Notes: generated by a model not told the origin, from the letters alone. Shown: positions 56,406-64,000, numbered from the stretch's first letter. The stretch is 64,000 nucleotides of DNA from Pseudomonas thermotolerans DSM 14292 (GCF_000364625.1 NZ_KB822600.1:209774-273773); one strand, 5' to 3'. Numbers and translations: made by a program.

Positions 56406-58083
56406 CCAGCGCCACGAGGCACTGGCTGGGCTGCTCGGGCTCGGCACCCATTCGGCGCGCAAGAGCCATTATCCGGAGCTGCTGGCGCGCCTCGAGGAGC
56501 TGGAGACCGAGCGCAACCGCTACAAGTGGCTGTTCGAGCACGCCGTGCACGGCATCTTCCAGGCCAGCCTCTACGAGGGCCTGCGCGCCGCCAACCCGGC
56601 GCTGGCGCGGATGCTCGGCTACAGCGACCCCCACGAGGTGCTCTGGACCCTCACCGATCTGGCCAACCATCTGTTCGTCGGCGGCGAGGCCGAGCTGCGG
56701 GTGATTCGCGACCAGTTGCGCGAACATGGCGGCCTGTTCGGCTACGAGACCCGTCTGCGCCGTAAGGACGGCAGCCACATCGACGTGCTCATGAACCTGC
56801 TGCTCAAGCCGGACGAGGACGGCCTGGTGGAAGGCTTCGTCGCCGACATCACCGAGCGCATCCAGGCGCAGCAGCGCCTGCAGACCCTCAACGACGAGTT
56901 GGAGCAGCGGGTCGCCGAACGCACCCGCGAGCTGGAGGCGCTCAACCAGCAGCTGCGCGAGGCGCGCGACGCCGCCGAGGCGGCCAACCTGAGCAAGGAC
57001 AAGTACCTGGCGGCCGCCAGCCACGATCTGCTGCAGCCGCTCAACGCCGCGCGCCTGCTGGTTTCCACCCTGCGCGAGCGGCCGTTGCCGGAAGCCGAGC
57101 GGACCCTGGTGGAGCGCACCCACCTGGCCCTGGAAGGTGCCGAGGAACTGCTCACCGACCTACTGGAAATCTCCAAGCTGGACCAGAGCGCGATCAAGGC
57201 GGACATCGACACGGTCTGCGTCGATGAGCTGCTGGTGCCGCTGGCCTCGGAGTTCCAGAGCGTGGCGCAGTCCGCCGGCCTGCAGCTGCGGGTGCGCATC
57301 CCCAAGCAGCTCGCGGTGCGTACGGACATGCGCCTGCTGACTCGCATCCTGCGCAACTTCCTCAGCAACGCCTGCCGCTACACCGAGCGTGGCGGCGTGC
57401 TGCTCGCCGCCCGGCGGCGCGGTACGCGGCTGCGCCTGGAGGTCTGGGACACCGGCATGGGCATTCCCGCCGACCAGTTGCAGGCGATCTTCCTCGAATT
57501 CAGCCGCTTGGACAGCGGCCGCGCCGCCGAGCGCAAGGGCGTCGGCCTGGGCCTGGCGATCGTCGACCGAATCGCCGGCATCCTCGATTGCCCGGTGCAG
57601 GTGCGCTCGCAGCTGGGCCGCGGCTCGGTGTTCAGCATCGAGGTGCCGCTGGCCCAGACGGTGCTGCCCGGCCCGCGTGCTGAAGCGGTGCTGAGACCGG
57701 TCACCGGCGACCCGCTGCCGGGCCGCCGCCTGCTGGTGATCGACAACGAGGAGAGCATCCTGCACAGCATGGCGGCGCTGCTGGGCCAGTGGGGCTGCGA
57801 GGTGGTCACCGCGGTGGATGCGGCCACCGCGGTGCGCGAGCTCGACGGCCGGGTGCCGGAGGTGATCCTGGTCGACTACCACCTGGATCACGGCGAGACC
57901 GGCTGCACCGCCCTCAAGGAGCTGCGCAAGCACTTCGGCCAGGTCCCCGCGGTGATGATCACTGCCGACCGCAGTGACGAGTGCCGTCGAGCCCTGCAGA
58001 GCATCGGCGTGCCGCTGCTCAACAAACCTGTCAAGCCCGGCAAGCTGCGCGCGGTGCTCAGCCAGCTGCTCAACGGGGTCTGA
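56389..58083 (+). CDS. ercS: ErcS-like hybrid sensor histidine kinase (PAS-HisKA-HATPase-REC)
   Basis: 564 residues from the ATG at 56389, overlapping ercA. PAS (about 45-155: RYKWLFEHAVHGIFQASL), a coiled coil (160-200), HisKA with SHDLLQPLNAARL (phospho-His212), and HATPase with RNFLSNACRYT, DTGMGIP and GVGLGLAI. A C-terminal receiver has VILVDYHLDHG (phospho-Asp near 496) and the Lys in NKPVKPGKL. No transmembrane helix, so it is cytosolic. It belongs to the NahK/ErcS-type kinases. The tight coupling with ercA suggests the pair forms one signalling unit. Confidence 0.85.
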   Translation: MAKPSDQRHEALAGLLGLGTHSARKSHYPELLARLEELETERNRYKWLFEHAVHGIFQASLYEGLRAANPALARMLGYSDPHEVLWTLTDLANHLFVGGEAELRVIRDQLREHGGLFGYETRLRRKDGSHIDVLMNLLLKPDEDGLVEGFVADITERIQAQQRLQTLNDELEQRVAERTRELEALNQQLREARDAAEAANLSKDKYLAAASHDLLQPLNAARLLVSTLRERPLPEAERTLVERTHLALEGAEELLTDLLEISKLDQSAIKADIDTVCVDELLVPLASEFQSVAQSAGLQLRVRIPKQLAVRTDMRLLTRILRNFLSNACRYTERGGVLLAARRRGTRLRLEVWDTGMGIPADQLQAIFLEFSRLDSGRAAERKGVGLGLAIVDRIAGILDCPVQVRSQLGRGSVFSIEVPLAQTVLPGPRAEAVLRPVTGDPLPGRRLLVIDNEESILHSMAALLGQWGCEVVTAVDAATAVRELDGRVPEVILVDYHLDHGETGCTALKELRKHFGQVPAVMITADRSDECRRALQSIGVPLLNKPVKPGKLRAVLSQLLNGV

Positions 58084-58089
58084 GTCGCG

Positions 58090-58230
58090 ATGCGTCGGCT
58101 GTCCATCGACACCGAGCTCACCCGCCTGGACGACCCGCTCGGCGTGCTGCCGGCCGAGCAGGTACCGCACCACGCGCTGCTCGATGCGCGGCTGCCACGC
58201 GATCTCTGCGAGGGCTGCCGGCCGGACTGA
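58090..58230 (+). CDS. Possible 46-residue ORF after ercS
   Basis: From the ATG at 58090, seven bases after the ercS stop, a 46-codon frame runs RRLSIDTELTRLDDPLGVLP and ends in ARLPRDLCEGCRPD. I recognise no family and there is no strong ribosome binding site (TGAGTCGCG only). Its end lies about 40 bases before the aroF promoter. It could be a degraded tail or a real small protein; low confidence. Confidence 0.25.
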   Translation: MRRLSIDTELTRLDDPLGVLPAEQVPHHALLDARLPRDLCEGCRPD

Positions 58231-58272
58231 CAGACCGGTCGAAAGGCGTTCGCCCGGCTATCGATCCAATGG

Positions 58273-58302
58273 TTGAACTCCATGTGGCCGATGCAGTAAG
58301 GT
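58273..58302 (+). promoter_or_regulatory. Promoter of the DAHP synthase leader
   Basis: TTGAAC (58273-58278) and TAAGGT (58297-58302) are spaced 18 bases apart, with the start of transcription expected near 58309. That is 20 bases before the leader-peptide ATG. Confidence 0.55.
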
Positions 58303-58328
58303 CGACTCCATCGTCAACGGAGATAGCC

Positions 58329-58457
58329 ATGTCGTTCCTCCACAGCCTTCCGCTCCTCGCCTGCCGCGTCGTTTCCCGCGCCGTGCTGGCCTGCGTGCGC
58401 CCGGCTGCCGCCGGCTATTTCTTTTATGGGTATTGGTTTAGCCACAGGCGCGCCTGA
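58329..58457 (+). CDS. Leader peptide 1 of DAHP synthase (aromatic attenuator)
   Basis: 42 codons, with GGAG seven bases before the ATG at 58329. Residues 30-37 are YFFYGYWF (58416-58439), seven aromatic residues of eight, covering Tyr, Phe and Trp. The stop is at 58455-58457, 53 bases before a strong terminator. This is the architecture of a ribosome-stalling attenuator: when charged aromatic tRNAs are scarce the ribosome stops on this run. Then 58485-58496 can pair with 58518-58529 (10 of 12 bases) and disrupt the terminator. The protein itself probably has no other function. Confidence 0.85.
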   Translation: MSFLHSLPLLACRVVSRAVLACVRPAAAGYFFYGYWFSHRRA

Positions 58458-58510
58458 TACCCCACAGGCGCCCTAGAACAAGCAGGGTCGCCAACCAGAC
58501 AGTTTCTCCA

Positions 58511-58548
58511 AACCCCCGGTCGGCAACCCGACCGGGGGTTTTGTTTTT
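58511..58548 (+). terminator. Attenuator terminator upstream of DAHP synthase
   Basis: AACCCCCGGTCGG (58511-58523) and CCGACCGGGGGTT (58528-58540) form a perfect 13-bp stem with a 4-base loop, followed by TTGTTTTT. It lies between leader peptide 1 and the structural gene, so transcription must pass it to reach the enzyme. Confidence 0.92.
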
Positions 58549-58585
58549 CCGGCCCGCAAAGGCCCCACGAATCGAGGATCGCAGC

Positions 58586-58684
58586 ATGTACGCCTACCGC
58601 ACCTATTACGCCTATCCCCGTTGCCACTGGCGATTTAGCCGCCGAGTCGCTGTACCCACGTCACCGACCCGAACACTTCGCTAG
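58586..58684 (+). CDS. Leader ORF 2 of DAHP synthase, Tyr-rich
   Basis: 32 codons from the ATG at 58586, with GAGGA eight bases upstream. The peptide starts YAYRTYYAYP: five Tyr in the first ten residues; Trp15 and Phe17 follow. It lies after the terminator and ends at 58684, one base before a hairpin next to the DAHP synthase ribosome binding site. It looks like a second, tyrosine-responsive control stage, possibly translational. The reading frame and binding site are certain; the role is inference. Confidence 0.65.
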   Translation: MYAYRTYYAYPRCHWRFSRRVAVPTSPTRTLR

Positions 58685-58685
58685 C

Positions 58686-58710
58686 GCCGGCGCGTCCTCA
58701 TCGCGCCGGC
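58686..58710 (+). promoter_or_regulatory. Hairpin beside the DAHP synthase ribosome binding site
   Basis: GCCGGCGCG (58686-58694) and CGCGCCGGC (58702-58710) form a perfect 9-bp stem. The GAGGA of the structural gene begins two bases later. No T-run follows, so it is not a terminator. It could hinder ribosome access unless a ribosome is held on leader ORF 2. Confidence 0.5.
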
Positions 58711-58726
58711 CGAGGACAACTCGATC

Positions 58727-59803
58727 ATGAACGCTTCCGTTTCCGCCCAGCTCACCACCATTGCCCAACCCGCCGCCGCGCCCGCCCGGCGCAGCGCCCA
58801 GCCCCTGCCCAGTCCCGCCGTGCTGCGTCAGCGCCTGCCGCTGGCCGCTGAACTTGCCGCCCAGGTCCAGGCCGACCGCGCCGCCATCCGCGCCGTGCTC
58901 AACGGCCGCGATCCGCGCCTGCTGGTGGTGGTCGGACCCTGTTCCCTGCACGATCCCGAATCCGCTCTCGACTACGCCAGCTGTCTCGCCGCTCTGGCCC
59001 CCGAGGTCAGCGACCAACTGCTGCTGGTGATGCGTGCCTACGTGGAGAAGCCGCGCACCACCGTGGGCTGGAAGGGACTGCTCTACGACCCGCACCTGGA
59101 TGGCAGCGGCGACATGGCCGAAGGCCTGGCTCTGTCGCGGCGCCTGATGCTGGACATCCTCGCCCTCGGCCTGCCGCTGGCCAGCGAACTGCTGCAGCCC
59201 CTGGCCGCCGGCTACTTCGACGACCTGCTCGGCTGGGCGGCGATCGGCGCGCGCACCAGCGAATCGCAGATCCACCGCGAGCTGGTCAGCGGCCTGGATC
59301 TGCCGGTGGGCTTCAAGAACGGCACCGACGGTAGCCTGACCATCGCCTGCGACGCCATGCGCGCGGCGGCCCGGCCCCATCGTCACTTCGGCATCGACGA
59401 CCTCGGCCATCCGGCCATGTTGGAAACCCGCGGCAACCCGGATACCCACCTAGTGTTGCGCGGCGGGCATGGCGGTCCCAACTACCAGCCCGAGCAGGTC
59501 GCCGCAGCGCGCGCCGTGCTGGAGCAGCAGGGCATCGCGGCGCGGATCATGGTGGACTGCAGCCACGCCAACAGCGGCAAGGACCCGCTGCGCCAACCCG
59601 CGGTGCTGGATAGCGTGATCGCCCAGCGCCTGGCCGGCGAGCAGGCCCTGCGCGGGGTGATGCTGGAAAGCCATCTGTTCGATGGCTGCCAGCCGCTATC
59701 CGGCGAGTTGCGCTACGGGGTGTCGGTGACCGATGGCTGCCTGGGCTGGAGCGGCACCGAGCAGGCCCTGCGTCGCGCGGCGGATGCCCTGCGCGGCCGC
59801 TGA
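58727..59803 (+). CDS. aroF: 3-deoxy-7-phosphoheptulonate (DAHP) synthase, class I
   Basis: 358 residues. Condenses PEP and erythrose-4-phosphate, the first step of aromatic amino acid synthesis. Family motifs: VVVGPCSLHDPESAL, EKPRTTVGWKGLLYDPHLDG, IGARTSESQIHREL, GFKNGTDG, LRGGHGGPNY, and the metal-binding IMVDCSHANSGKD. These mark the AroF/G/H type. The Tyr-heavy leaders suggest the tyrosine-sensitive isozyme, so I use aroF, but aroG cannot be excluded from sequence. The ATG at 58727 has GAGGA ten bases upstream. Confidence 0.93.
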   Translation: MNASVSAQLTTIAQPAAAPARRSAQPLPSPAVLRQRLPLAAELAAQVQADRAAIRAVLNGRDPRLLVVVGPCSLHDPESALDYASCLAALAPEVSDQLLLVMRAYVEKPRTTVGWKGLLYDPHLDGSGDMAEGLALSRRLMLDILALGLPLASELLQPLAAGYFDDLLGWAAIGARTSESQIHRELVSGLDLPVGFKNGTDGSLTIACDAMRAAARPHRHFGIDDLGHPAMLETRGNPDTHLVLRGGHGGPNYQPEQVAAARAVLEQQGIAARIMVDCSHANSGKDPLRQPAVLDSVIAQRLAGEQALRGVMLESHLFDGCQPLSGELRYGVSVTDGCLGWSGTEQALRRAADALRGR

Positions 59804-59851
59804 CCGGCATTGCGGCAGGGCGTAGGATGGCGGCATCGTTCGGAGGTCTGC

Positions 59852-60265
59852 ATGCGCCACCTGCTCGTCGTCCCCTTCGCCCTGCTGCTCGGCGCCTGCG
59901 CCGCGCCCCTGCCGCAGCCCGATCCCCGGCAGGCCTGGGTGGAGCTGTACACCCCGGCCACCAACCTGCTGATGGCCGACCGTCTGGACCGCCGGTTCTG
60001 GCCGGACGGCCGCTACTTCCAGGTCAGCCCCGGGGCCCACGAGCTGGAGCTGCGCTTCCAGTTCGAGACTGGCGGTGGCATGGGCCTCGACCGCGACTTC
60101 AGCCGCATCACCTGCTACCTCCGGGTGCGCTACGCCGACTTCGCCGCCGGCGAGCGCTACCGCCTGGAAGCCGACTCCCTGGGCCTCGGGGTGCGGGCCT
60201 GGCTGTACGACAGCCGGCGCCGGCCACTGGTGGAAGGGGAGGTGACCAACTGCGGGCCGTTCTGA
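59852..60265 (+). CDS. Small lipoprotein of unknown function
   Basis: 137 residues from the ATG at 59852 with GGAGG upstream. Lipobox LLGAC (Cys15) after a Leu-rich signal. The mature part is mostly beta by appearance (YFQVSPGAHELELRFQFE and ITCYLRVRYADFAAGERYRL) and has two Cys (ITCYL and TNCGPF) that may form a disulfide. The middle (VSPGAHELELRF) resembles PEGA-like or surface lipoprotein repeats. I do not recognise a named family. Confidence 0.75.
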   Translation: MRHLLVVPFALLLGACAAPLPQPDPRQAWVELYTPATNLLMADRLDRRFWPDGRYFQVSPGAHELELRFQFETGGGMGLDRDFSRITCYLRVRYADFAAGERYRLEADSLGLGVRAWLYDSRRRPLVEGEVTNCGPF

Positions 60266-60312
60266 GCCCGCCGAGCCGGGGCCGTAGCAGCGCCGCGGCG
60301 GGGCGTTCACGG

Positions 60313-62205
60313 CTAGGCGCCGATCACCCCGCCGTCCTCCCGGGTGATGGCGATCACCGTGGAGCGCGGGCGCATGCCCGGCTGGTGGTCGGGGAAGCTG
60401 GAGCCGCCTTCCTCGCCGGGGTGCTGGATGCCGACGAACAGGGTCCGGTAGTCCGGCGCGAAAGCCAGGCCGGTGACCTCGCAGCCCACCGGGCCGACCA
60501 TGAAGCGGCGGATCTCGCCACTGCGCGGGTCGGCGCAGAGCATCTGGTTGTTGCCCATGCCGGCGAAGTCGCCGCTGTCACTGTACTTGCCGTCGGTGAG
60601 CACCCAGAGCCGGCCGTCGGCGTCGAAGCCCAGGCCGTCCGGGCTGTTGAACATGTTGTCGGCGTTGATCTGCGGGGAACCGGCGTTCGGCGTGCCGGGG
60701 TGCACCACCGGGTTGCCGGCGATCAGGTACAGGTCCCAGGCGAATTCGCCGGCCGCGGCATCGTCGCCATCCTCGCGCCAGCGCAGGATCTGCCCGTAGA
60801 TGTTGTTGGCCCGCGGGTTAGGGCCGTCCACCGGCAGGTCGTCGCTGCCGCGCTTGTGGTTGTTGGTCAGGGTGCAGTAGACCTGCCCGTCATGTGGGTT
60901 CACCGCGATCCATTCCGGGCGGTCCATGCGCGTGGCGCCGACCAGGCTGGCGGCTTGGCGGGTGCGGATCACCACATCGCCCTGGCTGGCGAAGCCCCGT
61001 TCGGCGGTCAGGCCGTTCTTGCCGGCGCTCAGTTCGATCCAGCGGCCGCGCCCGCGGGGCTGCTGCGGATCGCCGTCGCCCGCGTCGAAGCGCGCCACAT
61101 AGAGGCTGCCGTGGTCGAGGATGTCGCGGTTGGCCCGGGGATCCCGGGTGTTCAGGCGGTCGCGGGTGACGAACTTGTAGATGAACTCGCCGCGCTCGTC
61201 GTCGCCCATGTACACCACCACCCGGCCGTCGCGGCTGATGGTGAGGGCCGCGTTCTCGTGCTTGAAGCGGCCCAGGGCGGTGCGCTTGACCGGCCTGGAG
61301 TTCGGGTCGAAGGGATCGATCTCGGTGATCCAGCCGTGACGGTGCAGTTCGTTGGGGTGCCTGGCGATGTCGAAGCGCTCGTCGAAGCGGTGCCAGTCGT
61401 TGCCGACGCTGGCATGTTCGACGCCGTAGCGCTGCTGGTCCGGAGTGAGTGCGAGGCCTGCATCGCTGCTGCCGAAGCAGTCGGAGAAGTTCTCCTCGCA
61501 GGTCAGGTAGGTGCCCCAAGGCGTGCGACCGCTGGCGCAGTTCTGGAAGGTGCCGAGCACCTCGATGCCCTGCGGATCGGCGGCGGTTCTCAGCAGCTCG
61601 TGCCCGCGCGCCGGGCCGCTGATCGAGATCGGCAGGTTGGCGTGGATGCGCCGGTTGTACGGCGAGCCCTGGACGAAGCGCCATTCGCCGCCTTTCCGCT
61701 GCACCTCGATCACCGTCACCCCCACCGCGGCCTGGGCCTTGCGCACGTCCTCCAGCGACTGCGGCAGGTGCCCGTGGGCGAGTAGGTAGCGGTAGTTGAC
61801 GTACTCGTTGTTGATCGCCAGCAGCGCGCGATCCGGGTCGTCCGGCCAGGGGAAGAAGCCCATGCCGTCGTTGTTGTCGCCGAACTGGCCCAGTTGCTCG
61901 GCGGCGCTATGGCTGCCGTCGCCGCGGTAGGGCGCCCCGTCGGCATGCAGCGGCTGGCCCCAGCTGATCAACGGGCGGAAGCGGTAGCCCGGCGGCAGGG
62001 TCACGGTGTCGGCGCTGGAGGCCGGCACGTTGGCGAAGCCCAGCAGCGGCCGGCTACGGGCCGCGGCCAGCGGCTCGGCCAGGGCGTTGCGCCCGAGTGT
62101 TCCACCACCCAGGAACAGCGCAGCCCCGGCCAGGGCACCGGCGCCGATGAAGCGGCGGCGGGACAGTACCAGGCGTTCGAGATCGGTCATCTGCTCATCG
62201 TGCAT
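60313..62205 (-). CDS. PhoX-type alkaline phosphatase (DUF839), Tat-exported
   Basis: 630 residues from the ATG at 62205, which has AGGA eight bases upstream; an ATG at 62235 has no such site. The twin-arginine signal LSRRRFIGAGALAG fits export of a cofactor-loaded enzyme. PhoX family landmarks: GFFPWPDDPDRALLAINNEY, PWGTYLTCEENFSDCFG (with the Cys/Glu cofactor region), VYMGDDERGEFIYKFV, and NSPDGLGFDADGRLWVLTDG. PhoX needs iron and calcium and is usually induced by phosphate starvation. I see no clear Pho box upstream. Confidence 0.9.
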   Translation of the reverse strand: MHDEQMTDLERLVLSRRRFIGAGALAGAALFLGGGTLGRNALAEPLAAARSRPLLGFANVPASSADTVTLPPGYRFRPLISWGQPLHADGAPYRGDGSHSAAEQLGQFGDNNDGMGFFPWPDDPDRALLAINNEYVNYRYLLAHGHLPQSLEDVRKAQAAVGVTVIEVQRKGGEWRFVQGSPYNRRIHANLPISISGPARGHELLRTAADPQGIEVLGTFQNCASGRTPWGTYLTCEENFSDCFGSSDAGLALTPDQQRYGVEHASVGNDWHRFDERFDIARHPNELHRHGWITEIDPFDPNSRPVKRTALGRFKHENAALTISRDGRVVVYMGDDERGEFIYKFVTRDRLNTRDPRANRDILDHGSLYVARFDAGDGDPQQPRGRGRWIELSAGKNGLTAERGFASQGDVVIRTRQAASLVGATRMDRPEWIAVNPHDGQVYCTLTNNHKRGSDDLPVDGPNPRANNIYGQILRWREDGDDAAAGEFAWDLYLIAGNPVVHPGTPNAGSPQINADNMFNSPDGLGFDADGRLWVLTDGKYSDSGDFAGMGNNQMLCADPRSGEIRRFMVGPVGCEVTGLAFAPDYRTLFVGIQHPGEEGGSSFPDHQPGMRPRSTVIAITREDGGVIGA

Positions 62206-62321
62206 AACGGTCGTCCTTTGCTTCTGGAAGGACATGGAGGTTATGGCTCGGGGATGATGATTCGATGACAGTAACTAGGCTAATGTCGCCTGCATCCAGA
62301 CTCGATCGGACTGGCCACGTC

Positions 62322-62684
62322 ATGAAGAACATTCACCCAATGCTGTTCGTACTGCTCGTATCGGGCACTGCCGGCTGCCATCCCCGCATGGGCGCGGAAG
62401 GTTGTGCCATGCACGGGCCGGAACGACTGCTGCCGGAGCAGGTGAGGCAGGTTCGCCTAGGCATGTCCCGGGACGCGCTGGAGCAGTTGCTGGGGCCGGC
62501 GGACTACTCGCCGGCCGAGGGTCTGTTGTATTTCAGCACCGGCGGCGACTGTCCTCTGGCGGAGGGCAGCGAGCGGCTGGCCTCCTGCGGGCTGATGGCG
62601 GAGTTCCGGGATCACCGAGCGGATGGCGAGGCGGTCGTCGGAGCGTCGTTGAGGTCGTGCTGGTGGGGAGCGATAGGCGAATAG
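62322..62684 (+). CDS. Small lipoprotein with BamE/SmpA-like core
   Basis: 120 residues. Signal with lipobox GTAGC (about Cys18). The stretch VRQVRLGMSRDALEQLLGPAD is like the helical core of BamE/OmlA-type domains (LGM...V..LLGxP). The rest is short and Cys-containing, not a full BamE. Divergent from the PhoX gene. Function unknown. Confidence 0.6.
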   Translation: MKNIHPMLFVLLVSGTAGCHPRMGAEGCAMHGPERLLPEQVRQVRLGMSRDALEQLLGPADYSPAEGLLYFSTGGDCPLAEGSERLASCGLMAEFRDHRADGEAVVGASLRSCWWGAIGE

Positions 62685-62724
62685 AGCCCCGAGAAGAACT
62701 GGACGGATTGAGAAGAATTAAGGC

Positions 62725-63024
62725 ATGAAATTTCAGCGCAAGCCTGCCTCGGTAGACGGATTCACTGCCTGGCTTTCGTCGATCACCGTCTTCCTCGGCA
62801 CGGTGTTCAGTTCGGCCGCCATCTATGCGTTGATGACCGGCGGCATCCGTGTAGCGCAGTCTTATCGGCCGATGGGGGTAGGGGGATTCTCCGTCGTCGT
62901 CCGGGCACCAGCTATTGGAGGGCTAGCTGTGCTGATGCTTGTCGCGAGCATCCTCTGCTTCCTCTACTTGGGCTGGATAGTGAAATTGCGAAAGCGAACG
63001 ATCGAGCAGTCGCGCAAGTCCTGA
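62725..63024 (+). CDS. Small two-helix membrane protein, unknown
   Basis: 99 residues. Two hydrophobic segments (about 15-38 and 64-86, the second VLMLVASILCFLYLGWIV) and a basic C-terminus (KLRKRTIEQSRKS), so both ends probably face the cytoplasm. The codon use is less GC-biased than neighbouring genes. I recognise no family. Confidence 0.5.
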   Translation: MKFQRKPASVDGFTAWLSSITVFLGTVFSSAAIYALMTGGIRVAQSYRPMGVGGFSVVVRAPAIGGLAVLMLVASILCFLYLGWIVKLRKRTIEQSRKS

Positions 63025-63053
63025 AAACCGGTGACGACACAGGCGAGCGCCTG

Positions 63054-63728
63054 ATGCAGCGCAGCCTGATTGCTGGGGTGCACAGCATGAGCAGCGTTAA
63101 GGCCTGGCGACGTGCGGCCCTGGTGGCCTACATTGCGGCCGGTGTTGGTCTGACCGGCGGCGGCTTTGCCACCGTCAAGGCGAACGAAAGCGCCCAGGTG
63201 GCCGCCCTGCGGGCCTACATATGGAGAGCTGGAAGGATGCAGCAGGATCAGGCCGAGCTTGCCACTGCGGTCACGGCAGCCAGCGACGATCTGGTACTGT
63301 GGTCATGGTGTCGGTCATGCCCCGTCCGATGAGGGCGGCCACGGCCACAGCCGCCATGCCCTGACGGCTGCGCATGTCCTGGCAGACACCGAAAGCGTGC
63401 TTGTGAGGCTGGCCGGGGGCGAGTGGCACAGTGCCCGCATGGTACGCAGCCAGGAGCATTTCGACGTGGCTCTGTTGGAGATCGAGGGCGAGGCAGGATA
63501 GCCGGCAAGCACCGCCCCTGCCCCGCCAGGGGCAGGACATAGCGGCTATTGGTTCGCCAACTCCATGAGCGCCGGCATTATCAGCCAGTATGGTGTGGTC
63601 ATGGGCCTGCTCGCGCCGGCCCTCATGATGGACACGGATGCACGCATCACCGGCGGCCCAGTATTCAACGCCAGGGGGAAGCCGTGGGTATTGTGAGCTA
63701 CAGCGAGGCGGTTTTTGCCATATCGTGA
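63054..63728 (+). pseudogene. Decayed trypsin-like (S1) serine protease
   Basis: Pieces of one protease lie in shifted frames. The 63054 frame gives an N-terminal membrane segment (VKAWRRAALVAYIAAGVG) and ends at 63332. In frame +1 follow ALTAAHVLADTESVLVRL (catalytic His) and SARMVRSQEHFDVALLEIEG (catalytic Asp), then a TAG stop at 63499-63501. The same frame goes on with SMSAGIISQYGVVMGL and DTDARITGGPVFNARGKP, where the catalytic GNSGGP has lost its Ser. A further shift leads to VGIVSYSEAVF and a stop at 63726-63728. Several lesions plus the missing Ser mean it is dead. An IS element starts eight bases later. Confidence 0.7.
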
Positions 63729-63735
63729 CCATTAA

Positions 63736-64000
63736 GGAAACTCTGAAAAAGACTTCCTGATTTGGCAAAATCCGCCGACTTCACCCGCAGAGCTTTCCGA
63801 TGAAGCAGATGACCTTCGCCGACGCCGAGTACGCCGGCAAGCGCAAGCAGACCCGCAAGGAACTGTTCCTGATCGAAATGGAACAGGTGGTGCCGTGGCA
63901 GGGCCTGATCGCCCTGATCGAGCCGCACTACCCGAAGGGTGAAGGCGGTCGTCCCGCCTATCCGCTGATGGCGATGCTGCGTGTGCATCTGCTGCAGAAC
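63736..64000 (+). mobile_element. IS5-type insertion sequence, left end (runs off window)
   Basis: Begins near GGAAACTCTG at 63736, preceded by ATTAA. The first ~22 bases include a GGAA...TTCC palindrome as seen in terminal repeats. The transposase gene starts at 63800. The right end is outside the window, so the terminal repeat and target duplication cannot be confirmed. Confidence 0.65.
63800..64000 (+). CDS. IS5 family transposase, N-terminal fragment
   Basis: 67 codons to the window edge: KQMTFADAEYAGKRKQTRKE, then EQVVPWQGLIALIEPHYPKG and GGRPAYPLMAMLRVHLLQN. This is the conserved N-terminal region (DUF772-like) of IS5-group transposases. The DDE catalytic domain lies beyond the window. 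Confidence 0.9.
   Translation, partial: MKQMTFADAEYAGKRKQTRKELFLIEMEQVVPWQGLIALIEPHYPKGEGGRPAYPLMAMLRVHLLQN

Overview
The window is a high-GC gammaproteobacterial chromosome segment. Gene content and order point to Pseudomonas or a close relative. The stretch purL ... purT ... ccsA-like, ffh, rpsP-rimM-trmD-rplS, xerD-dsbC-hom-thrC is the familiar Pseudomonas core order. Genus-typical families such as DUF3509, the PA2778/PA2779-type pair and ErcA/ErcS-like proteins are also present. I see no rRNA, tRNA or CRISPR array.

Layout. 1-6.3 kb: start of an MscS-type channel, an M23 peptidase, xseA, yggL, then guaB-guaA. 6.3-17.1 kb: an accessory block just after the 3' end of guaA, a known island integration site. 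It holds a broken SRPBCC gene and a four-gene minus-strand operon: WYL regulator, SNF2-type helicase, beta-class (type III Mod-like) DNA methyltransferase, and Res-like helicase with a C-terminal PD-D-K nuclease motif. This is the best candidate for an unusual defence system. 17.5-44 kb: core housekeeping genes (PEBP, trhP/yegQ, multicopper oxidase, tadA, mltF, purL, two Nudix hydrolases, gamma carbonic anhydrase, purT, ffh, the rpsP operon, xerD, dsbC, hom, thrC). 44-51 kb: psiE, a DUF3649-PepSY-DUF3325 membrane cluster, DUF3509, a small membrane protein paired with a lipoprotein C39-like peptidase, and divergent AraC and EamA genes.

51-58 kb: an oxygen-themed and alcohol-themed stretch. An Anr/Fnr-type box inside a perfect inverted repeat precedes a globin-coupled GGDEF-EAL protein. 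That gene overlaps the remains of an Aer-type chemoreceptor. Next come a 2-hydroxyacid dehydrogenase, an ErcA-like iron alcohol dehydrogenase and an overlapping ErcS-like hybrid kinase. 58.2-59.8 kb: a DAHP synthase gene with an elaborate leader: promoter, a 42-codon leader peptide ending in an aromatic run, a strong intrinsic terminator, a second Tyr-rich leader ORF, and a hairpin beside the ribosome binding site. 59.8-64 kb: a lipoprotein, a Tat-exported PhoX phosphatase, two small envelope proteins, a decayed trypsin-like protease, and the left end of an IS5-type element running off the window.

Starts were chosen from ribosome binding sites, overlaps and family length. Functions are by recognition of motifs and sequence, not by database search.
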